A stretch of DNA of 5,216 bases, from NCBI GenBank assembly GCA_900758075.1, contig CAAEQF010000146.1, positions 1 through 5,216 on the forward strand, read 5' to 3'. The translations under genes were made by a program, and so were the position numbers. This DNA is from Coriobacteriia bacterium. GTDB taxonomy: Bacteria > Actinomycetota > Coriobacteriia > Coriobacteriales > QAMH01. Every line of letters starts with the position of its first letter. Position 1 is the first letter of the stretch. The notes under the pieces are model-generated. The model saw only the letters and a program-made list of their open reading frames with translations. It was not told the DNA's origin and did not search any database. Below, piece after piece: positions 1 to 5,121 of the stretch.

Positions 1-310
1 CGCCGCAGGTGACGAAGACCATGTCGGCACCAGCGAGCGCATCGCGAATGTCGTCGCGGGACTCTTCTGCCGCCTGGCAGCCGACCTCGGGGTTGGCACC
101 GGCGCCCAGACCCTTGGTGAGCTCCTCGCCAATGTGGACGGTACGGTCTGCGTCAGACATGAGCAGCGCCTGACGATCTGTGTTGATAGCTATGAACTCG
201 ACGCCCTTGACGCCTGCCTCGACCATGCGATTGACCGCATTGGTACCGCCGCCGCCGACACCGACGACCTTAATGACGGCCAGATGGTCGGCTCCTGTGT
301 AATCGGGCAT
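1..310 (-). CDS. ftsZ: Cell division GTPase FtsZ, N-terminal part (runs off the window)
   Basis: FtsZ is the tubulin-like GTPase that polymerises into the cytoplasmic Z-ring and recruits the divisome. The window holds residues 1-103 and the gene continues past base 1. What is seen: a short N-terminal extension, then the Rossmann-like nucleotide-binding start VVGVGGGGTNAVNRM at about 15-29, FIAINTD at 39-45 (the NTD motif after strand S2), LGAGANPEVG at 68-77, and MVFVTCG at 97-103, where the GTP-binding tubulin signature loop (GGGTGTG) should begin just outside the window. The ATG start at 310 is supported by an AGGAAGG site six bases upstream and by the usual distance to the first glycine loop. 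The gene follows ftsQ directly with no ftsA between, as in actinobacteria, and is separated from it by 219 non-coding bases that could hold its own promoter. Residue 102 is Cys where Ala is common. Identity is secure; only the C-terminal part is unseen. Confidence 0.97.
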   Translation of the reverse strand, partial: MPDYTGADHLAVIKVVGVGGGGTNAVNRMVEAGVKGVEFIAINTDRQALLMSDADRTVHIGEELTKGLGAGANPEVGCQAAEESRDDIRDALAGADMVFVTCG

Positions 311-316
311 GTTGGT

Positions 317-323
317 CCTTCCT
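317..323 (-). promoter_or_regulatory. Ribosome binding site of ftsZ
   Basis: Read on the minus strand this is AGGAAGG, a good match to the anti-Shine-Dalgarno end of 16S rRNA, followed by a six-base spacer (ACCAAC) and the ATG at 310. It fixes the ftsZ start and looks stronger than the sites in front of murC and murB, which fits FtsZ being needed in large amounts. Confidence 0.8.
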
Positions 324-394
324 ACGTTCCTGCTGGAGACACATCATATGCAATGCGGGACTCTCAAGCTTATTGTGCGTTTAAACTGCGTTGC

Positions 395-439
395 ATTGTA
401 CCCCAAGATGTTTTTAAACAGTTGAAGTATACACTTCAA
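395..439 (-). promoter_or_regulatory. Candidate ftsZ promoter region in the ftsQ-ftsZ spacer
   Basis: This stretch is markedly AT-rich: 31 G/C of 80 bases in 401-480, against a GC-rich background. The best sigma-A-like pair on the minus strand is TTGAAG (439-434), a 17-base spacer, then TAAAAA (416-411). Each box matches four of six consensus positions, and transcription would start near 404, giving a leader of about 94 bases. A second possible -10 box, TACAAT (400-395), lacks a good -35 box at the right distance. A further -10-like TATACT (431-426) lies inside the inverted repeat but also lacks a -35 partner. A dedicated ftsZ promoter between ftsQ and ftsZ is common in bacteria. The exact boxes here are inference from sequence only. 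Confidence 0.4.
409..420. repeat. Short inverted repeat directly adjoining the larger one
   Basis: TGTTT and AAACA arms flank a two-base centre. The element abuts the 421-440 repeat without a gap and covers the candidate -10 box (416-411). A related perfect 8-bp palindrome, GTTTAAAC, lies at 379-386, its centre 32 bases away. Short AT-rich palindromes are expected by chance in AT-rich DNA, so function is uncertain. Confidence 0.3.
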
Positions 440-440
440 C
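421..440. repeat. Inverted repeat, 8-bp perfect arms, possible operator
   Basis: The arms are GTTGAAGT and ACTTCAAC, separated by four bases (atac on the plus strand). The left half on the minus strand contains the TTGAAG box of the candidate ftsZ promoter, so a protein bound here would cover the -35 region. As RNA it would form only a modest AU-containing 8-bp stem with no U-run after it, so a DNA-binding site is as likely as a hairpin. No regulator can be named from the sequence. Confidence 0.5.
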
Positions 441-502
441 CCGCGGCAACATGGTACAGCGAAAAATTTTTGAGAACTTTTTCAGAAAGCCGCGATACCG
501 CT

Positions 503-527
503 CAGCAGGGGATTTGCCCCGCAGCTG
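503..527 (-). other. Small hairpin just after the ftsQ stop codon
   Basis: On the minus strand, CAGC (527-524) can pair with GCTG (506-503) and GGGG (520-517) with CCCC (511-508), leaving a CAAAT loop and an unequal internal loop. It starts three bases after the ftsQ stop. No run of T follows, so it is not a standard intrinsic terminator. It could slow transcription or protect the 3' end of an upstream message, or be chance. Confidence 0.3.
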
Positions 528-529
528 GC

Positions 530-1666
530 CTACTGATCGTCCGAGGAATCCCCCTCTTGCGAAGAAGCGTCCGAACCGCCTTGATCCGAGGAGGCAGGCG
601 ACGTCGCGTCGAGCGTGCGGTACGTGGGGCTCGAGGGCACGCGGACGTTGATGTAGGAAATCTTGCCCGCGTACTGCGAGAGCAGCTCGTTGATGGCCGC
701 CTCCTTGAGCTGGATGTTGCTCGAGTCGCCGAACGCGACCGTGATGCCGTTCTTCAAGTTCAGAGACGTCTTGATGGAAGACTCCGCGGAGATGCTCTGT
801 ATCTGGCTTTTCAGGTCGTCGCTGATGCCATCGAGGATGGCGAGCGCGTTCTTGATGCCGCCGTCAGTGCACTCCGAGCCGGAGACCGGCTGGGCGATGG
901 AGTTCGAGACGTCGATGATGCGCATGTCGTTGTTCCAGTCGTCTTCCGTCGCCGCGGAAAGCCATGAGCAGTCCGTGGAGATGACCCAGGTCTGCTTGTC
1001 GTTGATGCGCACGACGGCGCCGGGGGTACGCTCGGTCACGTCGATGACGATGGTGTCGGGCAGCGAGCGGTGGATGGTCGCGCTCTGCACCCAGGCGTTG
1101 TCCTCGAGGCGCTGCTTGATGCCCGCCGCGTCCAGGCGCAGCAGCGTGGAATCGGCCGGAACCGCGGCGATTTCGGTGATCTCCTGACTCGTCAGGTGCG
1201 ATACGCCATTGATCTGCACGTTATTGACATGGAAGAGGTCCGAGCGGTACACGAAGATACTGCCGAAGATGGCCAACAGGATCGCCGCCACGGCGATGAC
1301 GATGCGCATGACGAACTTGCGGTAGTGGCTGCGGATGCGCTGCTCGCGCTCACGTGCACGGATATCGCCGACGCGGCGCCCGCTTGCAGAAGATGAGGCA
1401 TAGCTCGAGCGCGAGCTGCCGTGCCCCGAGGCACGCGTGCTCGTTGCAGGTTCGTGGTGAGACCTCGTGCTGCGCGATGCCGAAGCATCGGATTTGGCGA
1501 TGGAACCCGCCTTTCCCGCGACGGACTTTCGCTTGCCCTTGATGGGCTTGCTGGCGCTGTTGCGCTGACGGCGCGACGATGCGCCGCTGCCGCGTCTGTT
1601 CGATTGTGCGGTCCGCCTACTGCGGGAACCCGAGGAACTTGACCTCGGGCTTGAGTTCAATGCCAT
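530..1666 (-). CDS. ftsQ: Cell division protein FtsQ (DivIB family)
   Basis: FtsQ is a single-pass membrane protein that links early and late divisome parts (FtsB/FtsL, FtsW/FtsI) at the septum. What is seen in the 378 residues: a cytoplasmic tail of about 117 residues very rich in Ser and Arg (about 32 Ser, 29 Arg/Lys, 5 Asp/Glu); one membrane helix at about 119-140; a POTRA domain at about 143-211 (FHVNNVQINGV, LRLDAAGIKQRLEDNAWVQSATI, SLPDTIVIDVTERTP); the FtsQ/DivIB beta domain to about 345; and an acidic Ser/Asp tail from about 356. The only two cysteines, C233 and C266, both lie outside the membrane. The ATG at 1666 has an AAGGAAG site close upstream, and no other Met occurs before residue 120, so this start is preferred although it overlaps murB by 50 bases. 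It ends at a TAG. Overlap and orientation imply coupling with murB. E. coli FtsQ is about 276 residues, and the extra length here is the two low-complexity tails. Confidence 0.93.
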   Translation of the reverse strand: MALNSSPRSSSSGSRSRRTAQSNRRGSGASSRRQRNSASKPIKGKRKSVAGKAGSIAKSDASASRSTRSHHEPATSTRASGHGSSRSSYASSSASGRRVGDIRAREREQRIRSHYRKFVMRIVIAVAAILLAIFGSIFVYRSDLFHVNNVQINGVSHLTSQEITEIAAVPADSTLLRLDAAGIKQRLEDNAWVQSATIHRSLPDTIVIDVTERTPGAVVRINDKQTWVISTDCSWLSAATEDDWNNDMRIIDVSNSIAQPVSGSECTDGGIKNALAILDGISDDLKSQIQSISAESSIKTSLNLKNGITVAFGDSSNIQLKEAAINELLSQYAGKISYINVRVPSSPTYRTLDATSPASSDQGGSDASSQEGDSSDDQ

Positions 1667-2561
1667 GTTCTTCCTTCACGCAATCGCGCACTTCGTGGAT
1701 GAGCTTGAGCACGTCGAGCGCCGTCGCCGAGCCCGTGTTGACAATAAAGTTAGCATGCTTTTCGGAGACTTGAGCTCCCCCGCATGTCGCTCCCTTAAGT
1801 CCACACGACTCAATGAGCTTGCCGACCGACGCGCCTTCGGGATTCTTGAAGACGCTTCCGCAGCTCGGAAGCCCGAGCGGTTGGTGGGCCTGGCGCCTGA
1901 TGCGGCTCGATTCCATCTGCGAGCGCATGAGCGCCGTATCAGCGGCAACGAGCCGAAGCGAGGCCTCGACGATGACCTCTCCCGCGGGAAGCGAGCTCTT
2001 GCGGTAGCCCCACTCGATGTCGTCGTGACGGCGCAGCTTGAGCCCCACGCCCGGAACGTAGCTCGTGACCGAGCAGACAATGCTTTCAATCCAGGCATCC
2101 CTGCTGCCGGCGTTCATGAACAGCGCCCCGCCCAGCGTCCCGGGAATGCCCACGGCAAACTCGAGGCCCGAAAGCCCGCAGCCAAACGCACGCTGGACGA
2201 CACGGGCAAACATCGTCCCAGCGCCAATTGTCACGCAGGTCTGCACCCCCGGCTGCGTCGGCTCATCTTGTTCCTGTCCGAAGTCCATGCGCGAGAACGC
2301 CGGGCCGAGGACGATGATGGCGCCCTCGTAGCCCTCATCGGCGACGAGCAGGTTGCTGCCCCTCCCGATGACGGCCCAGGGCACCTCCTCCTCGCGCAGC
2401 ACCGTAAAGACGAGGGAGAGGTCGGAGAGGGAGTCGCAGGTGACGAACAGGCGCGCCGGTCCGCCGATGCAGTAGCTCGTGTGCCGGGCCATGCTCTCGT
2501 CCATGAGGACGGACCCGTCGAGGCACCCCTCCAGACGCAGGTACGCGTCGAACGCGCTCAC
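1617..2561 (-). CDS. murB: UDP-N-acetylenolpyruvoylglucosamine reductase MurB
   Basis: MurB is a cytoplasmic FAD enzyme that reduces UDP-GlcNAc-enolpyruvate with NADPH to UDP-MurNAc, the second committed step of peptidoglycan synthesis. The 314-residue protein has the family motifs in order: HTSYCIGGPA at 27-36; VIGRGSNLLVADEG (FAD pyrophosphate loop) at 64-77; GLEFAVGIPGTLGGALFMNAG at 132-152; WGYRKSSL at 184-191 with the conserved Tyr-Arg pair; GSVFKNP at 235-241 with the catalytic proton-donor Ser (S236); VSEKHANFIVN at 265-275; and a C-terminal Glu (E306) in the place of the catalytic acid. Length and lack of the E. coli-type extra loop suggest the type II form. It starts with GTG, overlapping the murC TGA as GTGA. 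A G-rich stretch about nine bases upstream may serve as the ribosome site. It contains ten cysteines, which is many for a MurB. The enzyme acts before MurC in the pathway although the gene follows murC in the operon. Confidence 0.96.
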   Translation of the reverse strand: MSAFDAYLRLEGCLDGSVLMDESMARHTSYCIGGPARLFVTCDSLSDLSLVFTVLREEEVPWAVIGRGSNLLVADEGYEGAIIVLGPAFSRMDFGQEQDEPTQPGVQTCVTIGAGTMFARVVQRAFGCGLSGLEFAVGIPGTLGGALFMNAGSRDAWIESIVCSVTSYVPGVGLKLRRHDDIEWGYRKSSLPAGEVIVEASLRLVAADTALMRSQMESSRIRRQAHQPLGLPSCGSVFKNPEGASVGKLIESCGLKGATCGGAQVSEKHANFIVNTGSATALDVLKLIHEVRDCVKEEHGIELKPEVKFLGFPQ

Positions 2562-3952
2562 TCGTCGCTACCCCCGCCGAGCGCCGCGGCGAGCGCGGGC
2601 CCCATGCTCGTGACATCGCCCGCGCCCATCGTGATGAGCAGGTCGCCGGGCTCGAGCTTGCACAGGAGATACGGGACGATCTCGGGGCGGTGCGGCATCC
2701 ACGCGACCTGCTTGTGCGGGTCGTGCGCGAGGATGGAGGCAACGACCGTCTTGCCGGTGATCCCGGGGATGGGAGCCTCGCCAGCCGGGTACACGTCCAT
2801 GACGGTGACGCTGTCTGCAGCGTCGAACGCATCGCCGAACAGCGGGGCCAGCGATTCCGTGCGCGAGTAGCGGTGCGGCTGGAACAGCACGTGGACGTGC
2901 TTGTAGTCGAGCTTTGCCGCAGCGCCGAGGGTCGCTTTGATCTCGGTCGGATGATGTGCGTAGTCGTCGACAATCGTCACGCCGCCCACCTCGGCGACGA
3001 GGTCGAACCTGCGACGCACGCCCGAGAACGTCGAGAGCGCCTCGGCGCCCTTCGCTACGTCCAGGCCGAGGGCCCATACGACGGACAGCACGCCCGTCGC
3101 GTTGAGGACGTTGTGGCGGCCGGGATTCTTGGAGATAAACGTGCTGACGGTCTTGCCGTCGGGAAACGTCACGTCGAAGGTGTAGCCGAGCCCCTTGCGC
3201 CCGGTGATGGCAAAGGTAGTGTCGGCGCCCTTCGTCCCCTGCTCGCCATAGGCGATGACGCGCCTGCCCGTCGAGCGGGCGAGCTCGACGAGACGCGGGT
3301 TGTCGGCACACACGACTGCGGCACCCTGCTCGGGAAGCAGGTTCATGAAGTCGCGGAACGCGTCGTAGATCGCATCGAGCGTGCCGTAGTGGTCGAGGTG
3401 GTCGGGCTCGACGTTCGTGATGAGCGCGACGTAGGGTGACAGGTGGACGAACGAGCCGTCGGACTCGTCCGCCTCGACGACGTAGTATTCGCCCGTGCCG
3501 TTTTTGGCGTTGGTGTTGTAGCCGTCGACCGTCCCGCCGATCAGAAAGCTCGGGTCGAGCCCCATGCGGTCGATGGTCGTCGCGAGCATGGACGAAGAGG
3601 TCGTCTTGCCGTGCGTGCCGGCACAGGCAAGCGTCTTGCGTCCCCTGCCCAGGGCGGCGAGCATCTGGGAGCGGTGCCAGACCGCGATGCCCTTCTCCCG
3701 CGCCGCGACGAGCTCCGGGTTCTTTTCCGGGATGGCCGTGGAGATGACGACGGCGTCGATGTCGTCGGTGATGCTTGCGGCGTCATGGCCGATGTAGACG
3801 GTGATACCCGCTTCGCGCAGCGCCTTGGTCGCACGCGACTCCTTCATGTCCGAGCCGCTGACCTGCATGCCGCGCGCGCTCGCCACGAGAGCGATGCCGG
3901 ACATGCCGACTCCGCCGATACCGATGAAATGAATTCTGTTTACGTCACTCAC
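2558..3952 (-). CDS. murC: UDP-N-acetylmuramate--L-alanine ligase MurC
   Basis: MurC is the ATP-dependent cytoplasmic ligase that adds the first residue, L-Ala, to UDP-MurNAc. The 464-residue protein has the three Mur-ligase domains. The N-terminal UDP-binding domain begins with IHFIGIGGVGMSG at 7-19. The central ATPase domain has the P-loop GTHGKTTS at 112-119, EADESDGSF at 160-168 and NVEPDHLDHY at 180-189, then NPGRHNVLNATG at 276-287. The C-terminal domain has GVRRRFD at 311-317, DDYAHHPTEI at 329-338, FQPHRYSR at 357-364 and MGAGD at 442-446. HxGIGG plus the DYAHHP motif separates MurC from MurD, MurE and MurF. It starts with GTG inside the sequence GTGA shared with the murG stop; an AGGGAAG site lies eight bases upstream, within murG. 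Its stop is shared the same way with murB. Length is normal for the family and no key residue is missing. Confidence 0.97.
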   Translation of the reverse strand: MSDVNRIHFIGIGGVGMSGIALVASARGMQVSGSDMKESRATKALREAGITVYIGHDAASITDDIDAVVISTAIPEKNPELVAAREKGIAVWHRSQMLAALGRGRKTLACAGTHGKTTSSSMLATTIDRMGLDPSFLIGGTVDGYNTNAKNGTGEYYVVEADESDGSFVHLSPYVALITNVEPDHLDHYGTLDAIYDAFRDFMNLLPEQGAAVVCADNPRLVELARSTGRRVIAYGEQGTKGADTTFAITGRKGLGYTFDVTFPDGKTVSTFISKNPGRHNVLNATGVLSVVWALGLDVAKGAEALSTFSGVRRRFDLVAEVGGVTIVDDYAHHPTEIKATLGAAAKLDYKHVHVLFQPHRYSRTESLAPLFGDAFDAADSVTVMDVYPAGEAPIPGITGKTVVASILAHDPHKQVAWMPHRPEIVPYLLCKLEPGDLLITMGAGDVTSMGPALAAALGGGSDE

Positions 3953-5055
3953 GATTGTTTCTTCCCTGCCAGCTCGACTGCCATGTCCGCGAGGCGGATG
4001 CGGGCGTCGGATCCCGATAGTTTCTTTGAAGCAGCTGCCATCCTATCACGACGCTTGCCGTCGGTGAGAAGCTCCATGACCAATTCGGAGAAGCGGGGAC
4101 TTTCCACTTCGGCATCTGCGACGAGCTCCGCTGCCCCGGCGGCCACGCACGAACGCGCGTTGAGCGTCTGGTGGTCGCCGCGCGCGTACGGATAGGGCAC
4201 GAGCACTGCCGGCACGCCGAGCGTCATAATCTCGGCAAGCGACGAGGCGCCCGCGCGCGAGACGACGAGATCGCTTGCCGAGAGCACGTCACCCATGCGG
4301 TCGATGTACTTGAATACCTGCCAGCGCTTCCTCTGCTCCTCGTCGAGCGCGAGCGCCTGCACCGTCGCTTCGTAATCGCGCTCCCCTGCCGAATGCACGA
4401 CATAGAGCCCGTCGAGGGAGAGCAGCTGCTCTTTCATGGCGCAGATCGCGGCGTTGAGGTGCTGTGCCCCCAGGCTGCCGCCGAAGACGAGCAGGACGAG
4501 CGCGTCTTCCGGAATGTCCAACAGCTCACGTCCCGCGGCCCTGCTGCAGGTCTCGAACGAGGCGCGCACCGGGTTTCCGATGACGACGGGCTCGTTTCTG
4601 CACTCCAGGTGCTTCGCGGACTCCTCGTAGGTGAGAGCCGTCACGTCGGCGCGTTTTGCCAGGTAGGTGTTGGCCATGCCGGGGACGGAGTTCTGCTCGT
4701 GAACGATGAGCGGAATGCCCATCTCGCTTGCCGCCCGCCCGACGGGAATCGAGACATACGCGCCAAACGTCAAGACGGCGTCGGGGCGGCGCTCCCCGAA
4801 CATGCGCCGCGCCTGCTTCGTCGCCTTGAGGAGCTTGCGGCTCGAAGAGATGAGCGTGAGCGGATGGGCCTTGTCGAAGCCGCTGACGGAGAAGCCGACA
4901 AACTCGAAGCCCGCCTGCCTGGCGAGCTTTGCCTCGATGTGGTCGGGCGTGCCGACGAACAAGATGTCATGCCCCCGGCGGCGAAGCTCGTCTGCCACGG
5001 CAAGTGCGGGGTTGATGTGGCCGGCGGTGCCCCCGGCCGAAACTACGAAATACAA
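3949..5055 (-). CDS. murG: UDP-GlcNAc:lipid I GlcNAc transferase MurG
   Basis: MurG is a peripheral inner-membrane GT-B glycosyltransferase (family GT28) that moves GlcNAc from UDP-GlcNAc onto lipid I, making lipid II for export. With a TTG start at 5055 the protein is 368 residues. Seen in order: SAGGTAGHINPALA at 6-19 (first glycine loop), TFGAYVS at 96-102, VHEQNSVPG at 118-126, GNPVR at 160-164, FGGSLGAQHLN at 191-201 (start of the second Rossmann domain), SRAGASSLAEI at 266-276 and PYPYARGDHQTLNA at 287-300, with the Glu and Gln that bind UDP-GlcNAc. The start is chosen because GAGGGGA lies six bases before this TTG and the glycine loop then begins at residue 8, as in the family. An earlier in-frame TTG at 5076 would add seven residues and place that site inside the gene; it has no ribosome site of its own. 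The glycine loop reads GGTAGH, not GGTGGH. The stop is shared with the murC GTG. Confidence 0.95.
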   Translation of the reverse strand: MYFVVSAGGTAGHINPALAVADELRRRGHDILFVGTPDHIEAKLARQAGFEFVGFSVSGFDKAHPLTLISSSRKLLKATKQARRMFGERRPDAVLTFGAYVSIPVGRAASEMGIPLIVHEQNSVPGMANTYLAKRADVTALTYEESAKHLECRNEPVVIGNPVRASFETCSRAAGRELLDIPEDALVLLVFGGSLGAQHLNAAICAMKEQLLSLDGLYVVHSAGERDYEATVQALALDEEQRKRWQVFKYIDRMGDVLSASDLVVSRAGASSLAEIMTLGVPAVLVPYPYARGDHQTLNARSCVAAGAAELVADAEVESPRFSELVMELLTDGKRRDRMAAASKKLSGSDARIRLADMAVELAGKKQS

Positions 5056-5061
5056 AAGCCG

Positions 5062-5068
5062 TCCCCTC
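5062..5068 (-). promoter_or_regulatory. Ribosome binding site that sets the murG start
   Basis: The minus strand reads GAGGGGA here, followed by a six-base spacer and TTG at 5055-5053. It decides between two in-frame TTG codons: the one at 5076 lies upstream of this site and has only GC-rich hairpin sequence before it. The spacing and strength make 5055 the likely initiation codon. Confidence 0.7.
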
Positions 5069-5079
5069 TCAATCAAGCA

Positions 5080-5103
5080 GTTCGCCGCACGAATGCGGCG
5101 AAC
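5080..5103 (-). other. Perfect 10-bp hairpin with UUCG loop upstream of murG
   Basis: On the minus strand the arms are GTTCGCCGCA (5103-5094) and TGCGGCGAAC (5089-5080), with the loop TTCG (5093-5090). The pairing is perfect over ten base pairs, seven of them G-C. UUCG is a known stabilising tetraloop, although the closing pair here is A-U, not the classic C-G. No T-run follows, so it is not a standard intrinsic terminator. It lies between the probable ftsW stop and the murG ribosome site, ending 11 bases before that site. It may be a transcript-processing or stability element, a weak attenuator, or an insulator that keeps the ribosome site open. Confidence 0.6.
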
Positions 5104-5121
5104 ACGAGCGTTTCTAGCGAA

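Noticed and set aside
338..342. GACAC in the ftsZ leader as a binding site for the WhiA regulator.
   Set aside because: A single five-base match is expected by chance and no second site is nearby.
134..967. Plus-strand open frame running across the start of ftsZ, the spacer and the end of ftsQ.
   Set aside because: It has no family likeness, changes composition abruptly along its length, and reads antisense through conserved FtsZ and FtsQ regions.
1665..2870. Long plus-strand open frame (about 400 codons) opposite murB and murC.
   Set aside because: It is antisense to two genes with complete catalytic motifs, is Arg/Ala/His-rich with no recognisable domain, and crosses the murC/murB joint. 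Long antisense open frames are expected in GC-rich coding DNA.
2690..4195. Two further long plus-strand open frames (2690-3439 and 3443-4195) opposite murC and murG.
   Set aside because: Both are low-complexity Arg/Asp/Val-rich antisense translations of conserved enzymes, with no ribosome site or motif of their own.
5080..5103. The hairpin upstream of murG as an intrinsic terminator.
   Set aside because: No T-run follows the stem in either direction, and murG has no clear promoter after it, so full termination here would silence the operon. It was kept only as a structured element.
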